A stretch of 64,000 nt of DNA from Photobacterium lipolyticum (GCF_003026475.1 NZ_PYMC01000019.1:17057-81056); one strand, 5' to 3'. Positions 17,980 through 28,456 are shown, counted from the first letter of the stretch. The notes: generated from the letters alone by a model not told the origin. Numbers and translations are program-made.

Positions 17980-19230
17980 TTAAGAGTAGACAGGTAGACG
18001 CTTACAGATTTCTAGTACTTTCGCTTTCGTCGCTTCAATTACTTCAGGCTTGTCAATGTTATCCAGTACATCACAGATCCAGCCAGCAAGCTGCTTGGTG
18101 TCTTCTGCGGTAAAACCACGACGCGTGATTGATGGCGTACCAATACGGATCCCAGAAGTAACAAACGGGCTGCGAGGATCATTCGGTACACTGTTTTTGT
18201 TCACTGTGATATTCGCCGCACCTAATGCTGCATCCGCCTCTTTACCTGTTATGCCTTTGTCGATGAGATCAACAAGGAACAGGTGGTTTTCAGTGCCGCC
18301 AGAAACGATGTTATAGCCACGCTCAAGGAACTCACCAACCATGACTTTGGCATTCTCAACAACGTGCTGCTGATAAACTTTAAATTCAGGCTCCATTGCT
18401 TCTTTGAACGCGACGGCTTTTGCTGCGATAACGTGCATCAGAGGCCCCCCCTGACCACCAGGGAATACTGCTGAGTTCAGCTTCTTATAAAGATCTTCAC
18501 CTGCATTAGAAAGGATCAGACCGCCACGCGGACCTGCCAGCGTTTTATGCGTCGTCGTTGTTACCACATGCGCATGTGGCACCGGGTTAGGATAAACACC
18601 GGCAGCAATAAGACCTGCAACGTGAGCCATATCTACGAAGAAGTACGCGCCAACTTTGTCTGCGATTTCACGCATGCGCTTCCAGTCAACAACTTGAGAA
18701 TACGCAGAAAAACCGCCAATGATCATCTTCGGTTTGTGCTCAACCGCCAGCGCTTCCATTTCTTCGTAATCAATCTGACCATTCTCATCAATTCCGTAAG
18801 GTATGATGTTGTAAAGCTTTCCTGAGAAGTTTACCGGAGAACCGTGAGTTAAGTGACCACCGTGTGCCAGACTCATACCTAGAACAGTATCGCCGGGATT
18901 CAGTAATGCCATGTAAACGGCATTGTTCGCCTGAGAGCCAGAGTGAGGCTGAACGTTAGCATACTCAGCACCAAACAGCTGGCAGGCGCGGTCAATGGCC
19001 AGTTGCTCGGCTTTATCGACATATTCACAACCGCCGTAGTAGCGCTTGCCTGGGTAGCCTTCAGCATATTTGTTAGTCAACTGAGAGCCTTGTGCTTCCA
19101 TTACACGCGGGCTCGTGTAGTTTTCAGAAGCAATCAACTCGATGTGCTCTTCCTGACGTGCAGTTTCTTCCTGAATTGCTGCAAAAAGTTCCGCGTCATA
19201 GTCGGCAATATTCATATCGCGCTTTAGCAT
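17980..19230 (-). CDS. glyA: Serine hydroxymethyltransferase
   Basis: GlyA interconverts serine and glycine and charges tetrahydrofolate with one-carbon units for purine and thymidylate synthesis. It is PLP-dependent: the cofactor lysine lies in [15 protein letters not shown]. The N-terminus [12 protein letters not shown] and [14 protein letters not shown] match E. coli GlyA. ATG 19230 (416 residues) is preceded by AGGAGAGA; the frame is open further upstream, but that stretch contains the PurR box and leader. A PurR-type operator lies at 19302-19317, in line with known purine repression of glyA in E. coli. Confidence 0.97.
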   Translation of the reverse strand: MLKRDMNIADYDAELFAAIQEETARQEEHIELIASENYTSPRVMEAQGSQLTNKYAEGYPGKRYYGGCEYVDKAEQLAIDRACQLFGAEYANVQPHSGSQANNAVYMALLNPGDTVLGMSLAHGGHLTHGSPVNFSGKLYNIIPYGIDENGQIDYEEMEALAVEHKPKMIIGGFSAYSQVVDWKRMREIADKVGAYFFVDMAHVAGLIAAGVYPNPVPHAHVVTTTTHKTLAGPRGGLILSNAGEDLYKKLNSAVFPGGQGGPLMHVIAAKAVAFKEAMEPEFKVYQQHVVENAKVMVGEFLERGYNIVSGGTENHLFLVDLIDKGITGKEADAALGAANITVNKNSVPNDPRSPFVTSGIRIGTPSITRRGFTAEDTKQLAGWICDVLDNIDKPEVIEATKAKVLEICKRLPVYS

Positions 19231-19301
19231 CTGTCTCTCCTGACTAAAATAACCACAAGTTGTTGGTAAAAACGAAATTCGCAAAGCTAGGCCCCATGGG
19301 G

Positions 19302-19317
19302 GCGCAAACGTTTTCGT
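19302..19317. promoter_or_regulatory. PurR box upstream of glyA
   Basis: GCGCAAACGTTTTCGT matches the PurR operator consensus ANGCAANCGNTTNCNT except at the first base. It lies 72 bases upstream of the glyA start. The surrounding 19231-19618 stretch is AT-rich and otherwise holds only the divergent promoters of glyA and the YitT-like gene. Confidence 0.85.
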
Positions 19318-19618
19318 TCCACCCATAATTAACGCTGTATTTTACAGAAATTGATCTAAATCAGATACCCCTAAAATAACTTTTTATTACAATTTCTTCA
19401 TGTTTATTTTCGACGCATATATGAATAATTTTCATCTTTATTCAATAGCGGCTTACCTTGAACACTCTATCAGAGCAATATCAAGGAAAATTCAAAAAAA
19501 CCATTTTACAAACCCGTAAAATTAAATTTACACCTGAATTTTATACCTTTCTCGCCCGATCTTCTTTATCAGCCTGAACGCTATTATCATTGCGTTCATA
19601 AATATAAGGAGTTTTCTT

Positions 19619-20233
19619 TTGAGCGGTAACAAGCATTCTTTGAATGAAAATATCATTGCCATCCTGACCGGCACCTTTATCGTTGCGCAGGGCGTTTTCT
19701 TTCTCCAGCAAGCTGACTTGCTGACTGGCGGAACAACGGGACTAGCACTATTACTCAGCCAGGTTGTTGATGTGTCTTTCGGTAAACTGTACTTCCTGAT
19801 GAATACCCCGTTTTACCTGATGGCCTGGTTCCGCATGGGCCGGCAGTTTGCTATCACCAGCATCATTTCCGGAGGGTTGGTCTCGATCATCACCGACAAC
19901 CTCCACCATGTACTGGAAATTAGCCGACTTGATCCGATTTACTGTGCAGTCATCGGTGGATTACTGATGGGCCTTGGCATGTTGATCCTCTTTCGTCACC
20001 GCACCAGCCTCGGTGGATTCAATGTACTGGTTCTCTACTGCCAGGAGAAATTTGGCATCGCGGCGGGCAAAATGCAGATGTGCATCGACATTTGTATTCT
20101 GGTTTGTTCTTTTTTCTTCGTGACACCGGTAATTTTGATCTTATCTGTACTGGGTGCCATCGTACTGAACCTGGTTCTGGCTATGAACCATAAACCAGGC
20201 CGCTATAATAATTTAGCCACACAACAGCCATAA
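19619..20233 (+). CDS. YitT family membrane protein
   Basis: A 204-residue integral membrane protein of the YitT (DUF161) family, whose function is unknown. About five hydrophobic spans are visible (roughly 10-32, 45-65, 75-95, 105-125, 155-185), with the family motifs GGTTGLALLLS and HRTSLGGFNVL. The C-terminal cytoplasmic domain found in longer YitT proteins is missing, which is common in gammaproteobacterial members. The start is TTG 19619, supported by AAGGAG eight bases upstream. No in-frame ATG is near. It is divergent from glyA and convergent with glnB. Confidence 0.85.
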   Translation: MSGNKHSLNENIIAILTGTFIVAQGVFFLQQADLLTGGTTGLALLLSQVVDVSFGKLYFLMNTPFYLMAWFRMGRQFAITSIISGGLVSIITDNLHHVLEISRLDPIYCAVIGGLLMGLGMLILFRHRTSLGGFNVLVLYCQEKFGIAAGKMQMCIDICILVCSFFFVTPVILILSVLGAIVLNLVLAMNHKPGRYNNLATQQP

Positions 20234-20256
20234 TACAGAGTAAAGGCTTTAGGAAA

Positions 20257-20279
20257 AGCGAGATGTCTGACATTTCGCT
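20257..20279. terminator. Terminator between the YitT-like gene and glnB
   Basis: A 10-bp stem (AGCGAGATGT with ACATTTCGCT, one G-T pair) with a three-base loop is followed by TTTTCC on the minus strand. It suits glnB. Downstream, 20284-20308 holds another CCCTAG...CTAGGG inverted pair. Confidence 0.75.
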
Positions 20280-20320
20280 TCTCCCTAGAACCCTCTTTTC
20301 CTAGGGACTAGAGCCAGCTC

Positions 20321-20662
<342 letters not shown>

Positions 20663-20778
20663 TCATCGTCCTTTGCTGAGCAGAGGTTTACCAGTTAGTA
20701 TCTCGATACTATTCTAGCCACCTGATTTATACCAATTTCATTAATTATCACCGATCTGACCGATTAAATTAAGCGCTA

Positions 20779-21237
20779 TTAAGACTTTTCAATTTTTATG
20801 ACTGTTGAGTAGCGGTTCAAAGAGAGTTGATCTGCCGAGTATAGAATCACATTAGAGTCCATCATTTTCAGCAATAAAAATACGGCATACAGCAACACCG
20901 TACTATTAATGGCTATAACAACTAGACTACGAAATGCAGGTAGGATCAGATCGGGTAAAAACGGGAGCAGGCTCATATCAAAAAACAGGGTTGCTGCCGG
21001 AATGAAAAAATAGAGAGGGATAAACCCCCACTTGTAGCCTTGAAGTAACCCGGCAAAGGCGCCAAGCCCAGAAAACAACACCAGCGCGGCAATAAAACCG
21101 GGGACGATACTTACCGGATTATCGTCAAATATGACGGTAAAAGTATCGATATATCTGATCAAACAACTCACAGCGAGAACGGCTAATACTTTTGCAGCAC
21201 AGTCCGTCCCCTTCATTTTGGGAATATTCATTTCCAT
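20779..21237 (-). CDS. Small integral membrane protein, unknown family
   Basis: A 152-residue protein I cannot assign. It has about four predicted membrane segments (roughly 14-33, 43-64, 72-90 and 102-125) joined by short loops, and a polar C-terminal tail of about 25 residues. The start is supported by AAGGA upstream of ATG 21237. The neighbours are glnB downstream and a HAD phosphatase upstream, both on the same strand but separated by gaps of about 120-145 bases, so no operon role is evident. Confidence 0.7.
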   Translation of the reverse strand: MEMNIPKMKGTDCAAKVLAVLAVSCLIRYIDTFTVIFDDNPVSIVPGFIAALVLFSGLGAFAGLLQGYKWGFIPLYFFIPAATLFFDMSLLPFLPDLILPAFRSLVVIAINSTVLLYAVFLLLKMMDSNVILYSADQLSLNRYSTVIKIEKS

Positions 21238-21344
21238 ATTTCATCCTTGATATGGCACTTTGAAAATCGTCGGATCATGCCTTTAATCCGTGATTGTGTC
21301 CTTATCTGCTTTCAGTAAGCGTTGGCATCTCTCAAATCAAAATA

Positions 21345-21376
21345 ATACCAATCGGGACAATTATCCCGATTGGTAT
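21345..21376. repeat. Palindromic ATACCAATCGGGA repeat
   Basis: A 13-bp perfect inverted repeat (ATACCAATCGGGA and its complement) has a 6-base loop. On the minus strand it lies 6 bases past the HAD gene stop and is followed by TATTATTTTG, so it may also stop transcription. The arm sequence recurs at 28119, 33975 and 55930. Confidence 0.85.
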
Positions 21377-21381
21377 AACCA

Positions 21382-22071
21382 TTATATTAATGAATTCGCG
21401 GTCAACTGGACCAGATCTACGAATCCTTCTAATGAACGAACAACCCGGGTGTTCGGACTAGCCTGTAACGCGTTGCGGTTTAACCATACCGATTTCATGC
21501 CTGCTAACTGGCCGGCCTGAGCATCGCGCAGGGGGTGGTTACCGATATACCAGCATTGCTCCGGACTGACCTTACCTCTTTGACATGCCGCCTTAAAAAT
21601 CCCCAAATCAGGCTTTGCTACGCCCGCCTGCTCCGATGTCATCACAAAACGAAAATAGTGACGAATACCGGTTTGCTCCAATTTGGCTTCTTGCTGATAG
21701 GTAAAACCGTTACTAAGCACAGCAAGAGGTGCGGTATCTTTTAACCGTTTCAATGCCGGTTCAACATCCGGAAACAAACGCCAGTGTTGTTGATAGATAT
21801 TAAAATACTCGGTGAAGAGTTGATCGGCTTGTTTACTGGTTAACGGGCGCTTAAATAATTCACTAATACGAGCCCGGCGCTGCTGTTCAAAATTCAGCTC
21901 GCCAGCTCGCCAGCGGGCACGGTGTTTATCTGTGATCTGTCGCCATATCACCTCAGGCGTGTCTGTCAGTGCAATGACATTGTCATGATATCGTGAGACG
22001 AAGGTACGGATTGCATCCTGCTCCGCACCATCATGATCGAGTAACGTATTATCAAGATCGAAGAAAATCAT
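21382..22071 (-). CDS. HAD superfamily phosphatase (subfamily IA)
   Basis: The 229-residue protein has the HAD motifs in order: DLDNTLLD at 5-12 (nucleophile Asp5, acid/base Asp7), LSNG at 119-122, and Lys153 in GVAKPDLGIF. Motif IV reads GNHPLRDA (177-184), where the usual first Asp is replaced by Asn178 and Asp183 remains. The closest look is to YjjG/YigB-type nucleotide or phosphosugar phosphatases with a helical cap (about 15-95). The substrate is unknown. The frame begins two residues before the nucleophile loop, typical for this group. Confidence 0.85.
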   Translation of the reverse strand: MIFFDLDNTLLDHDGAEQDAIRTFVSRYHDNVIALTDTPEVIWRQITDKHRARWRAGELNFEQQRRARISELFKRPLTSKQADQLFTEYFNIYQQHWRLFPDVEPALKRLKDTAPLAVLSNGFTYQQEAKLEQTGIRHYFRFVMTSEQAGVAKPDLGIFKAACQRGKVSPEQCWYIGNHPLRDAQAGQLAGMKSVWLNRNALQASPNTRVVRSLEGFVDLVQLTANSLI

Positions 22072-22207
22072 ACAGCCTCCTCACCATCACCAACCATTCT
22101 CCCAAATTAATAACAAATTATCTACAAGGCGAGAAAAATCGAACATCGGTGCTGATAAAGACTAATTCAGCCTATTTTTTGGCCGCTTTCTCTCTGTATT
22201 GCGACAA

Positions 22208-22241
22208 AAAAAGCCGCGACCTAATCTGGTCGCGGCTTTTT
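22208..22241. terminator. Terminator downstream of purL
   Basis: A 14-bp perfect stem (AAAAAGCCGCGACC) with a 6-base loop and T-runs on both strands lies 26 bases past the purL stop. It is bidirectional in form, but only the minus strand has a gene upstream. Confidence 0.93.
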
Positions 22242-22266
22242 GTGTACTTGAACGTTTGGGTCTACA

Positions 22267-25200
22267 TCAACCGATATTAACGCGCGCGTTACGGAACATA
22301 CGCATCCACGGGCTGTTTTCGCTCCAGTCATCCGGGTGCCATGAGTTGGCCACGGTGCGGAATACACGCTCTGGGTGAGGCATCATAATAGTCACACGAC
22401 CATCCGTTGTTGTCAGGCCCGTAATTCCGTTTGGCGAACCGTTCGGGTTAGCCGGGTAATTCTGGGTAACATTACCGAAGTTATCTAGGTAACGCAGTGC
22501 CACCGTGCCGGATTGTTCAATCGCATTGAGGTGCTCACCGTTACGCACTTCCACACGACCTTCACCGTGGGAAACCGCGATAGGCATACGAGAACCCGCC
22601 ATCTCATTAAAGAACAAAGAGTCACTCTTCTGTACTTCAACCAGGCTAAAACGCGCTTCAAAACGTTCTGATTCGTTACGAACGAAACGTGGCCACAAAT
22701 CAGCACCCGGGATCAAATCATGCAAGTTGGACATCATCTGACAACCGTTACAGACACCAAGTGCCAGTGTATCGTTGCGGTGGAAGAAGGCTTCGAATTG
22801 ATCACGTGCCATGTTGTTGAACAACACTGACTTCGCCCAGCCTTCACCGGCGCCTAATACGTCGCCGTAAGAGAAACCGCCACAAGCGACAAGGCCATTG
22901 AAACCATCCAGCTTCACGTTGCCAGAAAGAATATCACTCATATGAACATCTCTCGCATCAAACCCTGCACGATCAAAGGCTGCTGCCATTTCTACGTGGG
23001 AGTTAACGCCCTGCTCACGCAGGATCGCCATTTGCGGTTTCGCGCCAGTCGAAATAAAGGGTGCAGCAATATCTTTATTAAGATCAAAGCTCAGTTTGGT
23101 ATTCAAACCAGGATCGCTGTTGTCTTTCTTGGCTTCAAACTCTTGCAATGCACCTGTCGGGTTATCACGCATCGCCTGCATCTGGTACGTTGTTTCAGCC
23201 CAGATAGTGCGAAGCTCTGTACGGCTCTGATCTAAAACGCGGTCGTTGCCATTCCAGATACGAACCACATCTTCATCAACCACAGTACCGATAACATGGC
23301 TACAGGCTTCCAGGCCGTTTGTTGCCAGTACCGATTGAACCGTATCGAGATCTTCCGTTCGAACTTGCAATACCGCACCTAGCTCTTCGTTGAATAACGT
23401 TGCCAGTACATCTTCACACTCATCAAATTCAGAGGTGTTAATATCCACTTCAACACCGGTATGACCGGCAAATGCCATTTCAGCCAGCGTGACATACAGA
23501 CCACCATCACCACGGTCATGGTAAGCCAGTACTTTTTCATCACGGACCAGAGCTTGAACTGCGTAGAAGAAGCCTTTTAGTAGCTCAGGGCTATCAACAT
23601 CAGCAGGCTTATCACCCAGTTGCTTATAAACCTGTGCCAGTGCTGTTGCACCGAGGCGGTTTTGACCACAGCCGAGATCAATCAATACCAGGCTTGATTC
23701 GCCTTTATCGGTACGTAGCTGAGGCGTTACTGTTTTACGGACGTCTTCAACACGGCCAAATGCGGTAATAACCAATGATAGCGGAGAGGTAACTTCTTTC
23801 TGTTCACCGTCTTGTTCCCACAGGGTCTTCATCGACATCGAGTCTTTACCAACGGGAATGGTCAGGCCAAGCGCCGGACACAGCTCTTCACCAACCGCTT
23901 TAACTGCTTCGTACAGACCCGCATCTTCGCCTGGGTGGCCCGCAGAAGACATCCAGTTCGCAGACAGATTGATACGCTTCATGTCGCCAATATCAGCACT
24001 TGCGATATTGGTAATGGCTTCACCGACGGCTAAGCGTGCAGACGCACCGAAATCAAGCAATGCAACAGGCGTACGCTCACCCATCGACATTGCTTCACCA
24101 TGATACGTGTCATAGCTCGCTGCTGTTACGGCGCAGTTAGCAACCGGAACCTGCCACGGACCAACCATCTGATCACGTGCAACCAGACCTGTTACCGTAC
24201 GGTCACCAATGGTGATCAGGAAGGTTTTCTCTGCTACAGCTGGCAGACGAAGTACACGGTGTGTTGCTTCTTCTAACTTGATAGCGCTGCGATCAATAGC
24301 CTGACCTTGCGCTTTTTTCGTCTTAACGTCGCGATGCATCTTCGGCGCTTTACCCAACAAGATGTCCATCGGCATATCAATTGGCGTATTGTCAAAGTGG
24401 CTGTCTTCCAGCGTCAGGTGACGCTCTTCGGTTGCTTCACCCACGACGGCGTATGGCGCACGCTCACGTTTACAAATTGCCTCAAATGCCGCCATATTTT
24501 CTGGCGCAACCGCCATAACATAACGTTCTTGCGATTCGTTACACCAGATCTCTAACGGGCTCATACCAGGTTCATCGTTAGGTACATCACGCAGCTGGAA
24601 TTTACCGCCACGCTCGCCGTCATCAACAAGCTCAGGCAGCGCATTAGAAATACCGCCCGCACCCACATCGTGGATAAAGGCGATTGGGTTGCTTTCACCC
24701 ATCTGCCAGCAACGGTCGATCACTTCCTGGCAACGACGTTCCATCTCTGGGTTTTCACGCTGTACCGACGCAAAATCTAAATCCTCTGCAGACTGACCCG
24801 ATGCCATGGATGAAGCAGCGCCGCCGCCCAAACCAATGTTCATTGCAGGGCCGCCAAGTACGATAAGTTTGGCACCGACTGGGATTTCTTTTTTCTGTAC
24901 GTGTTCTGCACGAATATTACCCATACCACCAGCAATCATGATTGGCTTGTGGTAACCGCGGATTTCTTCGCCGTTGTGCGAGGTCACTTTTTCTTCGTAG
25001 GTACGGAAGTAACCTAACAGGTTAGGACGTCCGAATTCGTTGTTAAATGCAGCGCCACCTAGCGGGCCTTCGAGCATGATATCTAAGGCGTTAACAATAC
25101 GACCCGGCTTACCGAAGTCGGTTTCCCATGGCTGTTCAAAACCAGGAACGCGCAGGTTAGACACAGTGAAGCCCACCAGACCAGCCTTGGGCTTTCCGCC

Positions 25201-26172
25201 GATACCGGTCGCGCCTTCATCACGAATTTCACCACCAGAGCCGGTAGCAGCACCAGGCCAGGGAGAAATGGCGGTTGGGTGGTTATGGGTTTCTACCTTC
25301 ATCAGGATATGTGCCGCTTCCTGATGGTAGTTATATTGACGAGACTCTGGGTTGGGGAAGAACCGGCCGACTTCAGAACCTTCCATGACTGCGGCATTAT
25401 CTTTGTACGCCGACAGAACGTGCTCATGGTTCTTTTCGTAGGTGTTCTTGATCATTTTGAACAATGACTTTTCCTGATCGACACCGTCGATAGTCCAGTC
25501 AGCGTTAAAGATCTTATGACGACAGTGCTCTGAGTTTGCCTGCGCAAACATCATCAGTTCGATGTCGTTAGGGTTGCGCCCTAACTTAGTAAAGTTGTCG
25601 ACTAAGTAGTCGATTTCATCTTCAGCCAGTGCCAGACCCAGCCTCAGGTTCGCCTCTTCCAGCGCTTTTCGGCCGCCAGCTAAAATATCAACGCTCTGAA
25701 CTGGTGCCGGGTCAGCTTGGGTAAAGAGTGCAGTCACCGCATCTAAATCAGTGAAAACAATTTCCATCATGCGGTCGTGGATCAGACCTTTGAGCTCAGT
25801 CAGTTGTACATCCGTAAGTTCAGCCGTTGTGTCTACATAGTAAGCCGTACCACGCTCTAGGCGCTTAACGTTATTTAACGCACAGTTATGGGCGATGTCA
25901 GTCGATTTAGAAGACCATGGAGAGATAGTTCCCGGACGAGGGGTAACCAGCAGCATCGTGCCTGTAGGCTCATGCTCAGCAATCGTAGGACCGTAGGTTA
26001 GCAGGCTTGCCAGCTTGCTTTGCTCATCAGCATTCAGGGGAGCCGATACATCAGCAAAATGCATAAACTCAGCGTAAATGCCTGACACAGGCAGATCTAA
26101 CTCGCGGCAACGCTCTAGTAGCTTATTAACGCGAAACTCAGACAGTGCGGGTGAACCACGCAAAATTTCCAT
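22267..26172 (-). CDS. purL: Phosphoribosylformylglycinamidine synthase (large form)
   Basis: PurL converts FGAR, glutamine and ATP to FGAM in step four of purine synthesis. At 1301 residues it is the single-chain form found in gammaproteobacteria. An N-terminal domain ([14 protein letters not shown]) is followed by tandem PurM-like synthetase halves ([31 protein letters not shown]) and a C-terminal class I glutaminase with nucleophile Cys in [14 protein letters not shown] and its His/Glu near SHGEGR and MPHPERVFR. The gene stands alone, with a PurR box 184 bases upstream and a strong terminator. Confidence 0.98.
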   Translation of the reverse strand: MEILRGSPALSEFRVNKLLERCRELDLPVSGIYAEFMHFADVSAPLNADEQSKLASLLTYGPTIAEHEPTGTMLLVTPRPGTISPWSSKSTDIAHNCALNNVKRLERGTAYYVDTTAELTDVQLTELKGLIHDRMMEIVFTDLDAVTALFTQADPAPVQSVDILAGGRKALEEANLRLGLALAEDEIDYLVDNFTKLGRNPNDIELMMFAQANSEHCRHKIFNADWTIDGVDQEKSLFKMIKNTYEKNHEHVLSAYKDNAAVMEGSEVGRFFPNPESRQYNYHQEAAHILMKVETHNHPTAISPWPGAATGSGGEIRDEGATGIGGKPKAGLVGFTVSNLRVPGFEQPWETDFGKPGRIVNALDIMLEGPLGGAAFNNEFGRPNLLGYFRTYEEKVTSHNGEEIRGYHKPIMIAGGMGNIRAEHVQKKEIPVGAKLIVLGGPAMNIGLGGGAASSMASGQSAEDLDFASVQRENPEMERRCQEVIDRCWQMGESNPIAFIHDVGAGGISNALPELVDDGERGGKFQLRDVPNDEPGMSPLEIWCNESQERYVMAVAPENMAAFEAICKRERAPYAVVGEATEERHLTLEDSHFDNTPIDMPMDILLGKAPKMHRDVKTKKAQGQAIDRSAIKLEEATHRVLRLPAVAEKTFLITIGDRTVTGLVARDQMVGPWQVPVANCAVTAASYDTYHGEAMSMGERTPVALLDFGASARLAVGEAITNIASADIGDMKRINLSANWMSSAGHPGEDAGLYEAVKAVGEELCPALGLTIPVGKDSMSMKTLWEQDGEQKEVTSPLSLVITAFGRVEDVRKTVTPQLRTDKGESSLVLIDLGCGQNRLGATALAQVYKQLGDKPADVDSPELLKGFFYAVQALVRDEKVLAYHDRGDGGLYVTLAEMAFAGHTGVEVDINTSEFDECEDVLATLFNEELGAVLQVRTEDLDTVQSVLATNGLEACSHVIGTVVDEDVVRIWNGNDRVLDQSRTELRTIWAETTYQMQAMRDNPTGALQEFEAKKDNSDPGLNTKLSFDLNKDIAAPFISTGAKPQMAILREQGVNSHVEMAAAFDRAGFDARDVHMSDILSGNVKLDGFNGLVACGGFSYGDVLGAGEGWAKSVLFNNMARDQFEAFFHRNDTLALGVCNGCQMMSNLHDLIPGADLWPRFVRNESERFEARFSLVEVQKSDSLFFNEMAGSRMPIAVSHGEGRVEVRNGEHLNAIEQSGTVALRYLDNFGNVTQNYPANPNGSPNGITGLTTTDGRVTIMMPHPERVFRTVANSWHPDDWSENSPWMRMFRNARVNIG

Positions 26173-26355
26173 GTGCGTACGTCTCTCGATTAGCAGTTGA
26201 ATGAAGGTGATATTGGCCTAACACCCAGTTCAGTCACTGGGCTAATTACGTCAATGCCACCTTTTTCAGCACTTACATACTGTTTGACAGTTACAACAGC
26301 GTCATATCAAGATGGGGCGTAGTATAAAGGAATTTTTTTTGTGACGTAACTCTTG

Positions 26356-26371
26356 ACGCAACCGTTTGCGT
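26356..26371. promoter_or_regulatory. PurR box upstream of purL
   Basis: ACGCAACCGTTTGCGT fully matches ANGCAANCGNTTNCNT. A plausible minus-strand -10 (TATACT, 26321-26326) lies about 30 bases downstream of the box, so the repressor would sit at or just upstream of the -35 region. The 26173-26528 gap holds only this and the mltF promoter. Confidence 0.88.
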
Positions 26372-26471
26372 GTTTTTTTTCGATCCCGCCAAAATATGAG
26401 GAAAAAGACGCCATTTAACCGTTGTAGATATCTAAAAGAGTAATTCTTCCCGAGATCAAGGCAGAGTCACT

Positions 26472-26499
26472 TTGCTGAGTTGTCTACCTTTGGTATAAA
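26472..26499 (+). promoter_or_regulatory. Putative sigma-70 promoter of mltF
   Basis: TTGCTG, a 16-base spacer and TATAAA lie about 30-57 bases ahead of mltF. The prediction is by pattern only. Confidence 0.4.
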
Positions 26500-26528
26500 G
26501 AACCCCAAATTATAACGATGAGCATTTT

Positions 26529-28043
26529 TTGTTGAGCAATGATCTGTTAATCACGAAGGTTCGATACCTCTTCATTATCTTCCTGACATTTGTGCTACTT
26601 AGCGGGTGTAAGTGGCAGGAGAGCCCGCAAAGCGATCTTAAACAGATCCGCGAAAGTGGCGTTCTTCGGATTGGAACGCTAAACAACCAGCTGTCATATT
26701 ACATTGGCACCGATGGCCCGACGGGGCTCGATTATGAACTCGCCCAGCGCTTTGCCAGTAAATTAGGTGTCAAACTGGAAATGCAGCCAATGTTTACCCT
26801 GTCCGGCCTGTTTCCCGCTTTACAACGTGGCGATGTAGATATCATTGCCGCAGGGTTGACGATCATCCCTGATCGTTTAGTCTCGTTCCATGCGGCACCG
26901 GCTTATTATTATGCCAGCCAGCTAGTGGTGTATAAAAAAGGACAATGGCGTCCGCGTACTCCGGCCGATCTTGCCAAAAATAAAGGTAGCTTAACCGTCG
27001 TCAAAGGCTCCAGCCACGAAAAACGCTTGCTAGAGCTGAAAGCTATGTATCCGAAACTGACCTGGGAATCGATCGAAGATATAGACAGCGAAGAACTGCT
27101 GCGCATGGTTGCCGCGGGTAAGCTGGATTTTACCGTTGCTGATTCAGTCGATGTCGCCCTGACCCAGCGTATTCACCCTGATATTGCACTGGCGATGGAG
27201 CTGACCGAAGATGAAGCGATCAGCTGGTTTGTCAATAGCACAACCGATGACAGCCTTTATGCGCTGTTAATTGAATTCTTCGGCGAATTGCAGCAGAGCG
27301 GTGAATTAGCCCAGCTGGAAGAAAAGTACTTTGGTCATGTCGACAAGTTTGATTATGTTGATACCCGTGCATTCTTACGAGCGATAGAGCGCAAGTTACC
27401 TCGCTGGGAGCCTCTGTTTAAGAAGTATTCCAGTGAACTTGACTGGCGTCTGATCGCCGCATTGTCATATCAGGAATCACACTGGAACCCTCGCGCGGTT
27501 TCACCCACCGGTGTAAGAGGCATGATGATGCTGACGTTACCAACCGCAAAATCGGTTGGGGTCAAAAACCGGCTCGATCCAGAGCAAAGTATCCGCGGCG
27601 GTACCGATTACCTGCGCAAGATGATCAGTCGTATTCCTGACAGTATCGAAGATCACGAAAAAGTCTGGTTCGCCCTGGCATCGTATAACGTTGGCTTCGG
27701 CCATCTGATGGACGCTCGCCGTTTAACCAAACAACAAGGCGGAAACCCTGATGCCTGGAGTGATGTTAAACAGCGCCTGCCATTGTTACGCCAGCAGAAG
27801 TACTACAAACAGACTCGCTACGGTTATGCCCGCGGGGATGAAGCGCTCAACTATGTTGAAAATATCCGCCGCTACTACCAGAGCATTATCGGTTACCAGC
27901 AAGCGCATAACCGTGAGCCGCAGAGCGAAGAAATTCAGGTGATTGATGGCTTGCAAACTATCACCCCGATCTTACCGGCCAAACAGTCCAGTGATCAGAA
28001 TGTGCTCAGTAAGACTGAAACGATGAGCGAAGTCAGCCAGTAG
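26529..28043 (+). CDS. mltF: Membrane-bound lytic murein transglycosylase F
   Basis: MltF cleaves peptidoglycan glycan strands with formation of 1,6-anhydromuramic ends. Residues 1-27 form a lipoprotein signal with lipobox LSGC (Cys27), unlike the plain membrane anchor of E. coli MltF. Residues about 40-270 are a periplasmic binding protein type 3 domain (GVLRIGTLN...GLDYELAQRFA). Residues about 290-460 are the SLT catalytic domain, with the active Glu316 in SYQESHW and GVRGMMMLT. The start is uncertain: TTG 26529 or TTG 26532, with only a weak GATGAG upstream and no in-frame ATG. A terminator follows. Confidence 0.93.
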   Translation: MLSNDLLITKVRYLFIIFLTFVLLSGCKWQESPQSDLKQIRESGVLRIGTLNNQLSYYIGTDGPTGLDYELAQRFASKLGVKLEMQPMFTLSGLFPALQRGDVDIIAAGLTIIPDRLVSFHAAPAYYYASQLVVYKKGQWRPRTPADLAKNKGSLTVVKGSSHEKRLLELKAMYPKLTWESIEDIDSEELLRMVAAGKLDFTVADSVDVALTQRIHPDIALAMELTEDEAISWFVNSTTDDSLYALLIEFFGELQQSGELAQLEEKYFGHVDKFDYVDTRAFLRAIERKLPRWEPLFKKYSSELDWRLIAALSYQESHWNPRAVSPTGVRGMMMLTLPTAKSVGVKNRLDPEQSIRGGTDYLRKMISRIPDSIEDHEKVWFALASYNVGFGHLMDARRLTKQQGGNPDAWSDVKQRLPLLRQQKYYKQTRYGYARGDEALNYVENIRRYYQSIIGYQQAHNREPQSEEIQVIDGLQTITPILPAKQSSDQNVLSKTETMSEVSQ

Positions 28044-28070
28044 CCTTATCTCAATAGGTTCAAATCATCC

Positions 28071-28107
28071 CCAACAGCTCTATTTTATGTAGGGCTGTTG
28101 GTTTTTC
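28071..28107 (+). terminator. Terminator downstream of mltF
   Basis: A 10-bp stem (CCAACAGCTC with GGGCTGTTGG, one T-G pair) with an 11-base loop is followed by TTTTTCG. Confidence 0.88.
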
Positions 28108-28118
28108 GAGCAAAGCTT

Positions 28119-28139
28119 TATACCAATCGGGATAAGTAT
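28119..28139. repeat. Solo TATACCAATCGGGATAAGT repeat end
   Basis: A single copy of the arm that forms the palindrome at 21345-21376 and the left end of the 55930-56110 element. No partner end is visible nearby. Confidence 0.6.
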
Positions 28140-28263
28140 CAAGGTGAGATCTGGATCATTCTCAATTTCATATAATTAAGTCACAATCCAAGCTATATAA
28201 AGCATCATCCGATGCTTGCTGTGAGCAGTGTTTGGCTGTCACATCTTTTCGGAAGAGAAAACA

Positions 28264-28416
28264 ATGAGATTCTCGAAACAACATTCGGCAATGAAGCGTT
28301 TAAGGCAACGCCTCACATCGGCAGCAACCCGCCGTAAACGCTTAAGTATCAATACTCATCGTAAGACACTCTGGCGCCAGCGTACTTACATTGTTGCCGC
28401 TAACATTGCCAGCTAA
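28264..28416 (+). CDS. Very basic 50-residue protein, unknown function
   Basis: ATG 28264 is preceded by GGAAGAG at good spacing and opens a 50-codon frame. The product has 10 Arg, 4 Lys, 2 His and no Asp or Glu; the central run ATRRKRL is typical of nucleic-acid-binding tails, and the C-terminus (TYIVAANIAS) is hydrophobic. It has its own terminator (28457-28501), which supports a real transcript. The size and charge suggest a ribosome- or nucleic-acid-associated protein, but no family is recognised. It lies between mltF and tadA, which are adjacent in E. coli, so it is an extra in this lineage. Confidence 0.6.
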   Translation: MRFSKQHSAMKRLRQRLTSAATRRKRLSINTHRKTLWRQRTYIVAANIAS

Positions 28417-28456
28417 GACCGCTGACTGATTGAACTGATTTTACATGCTAAAGAAT

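Noticed and set aside
19231..19326. Longer N-terminus for GlyA
   Set aside because: It contains the PurR operator and leader, while ATG 19230 has a strong ribosome site and the family N-terminus.
19321..19618. Glycine riboswitch or other RNA upstream of glyA
   Set aside because: No riboswitch core motif was recognised; the region is AT-rich, with only a PurR box and promoter-like bases.
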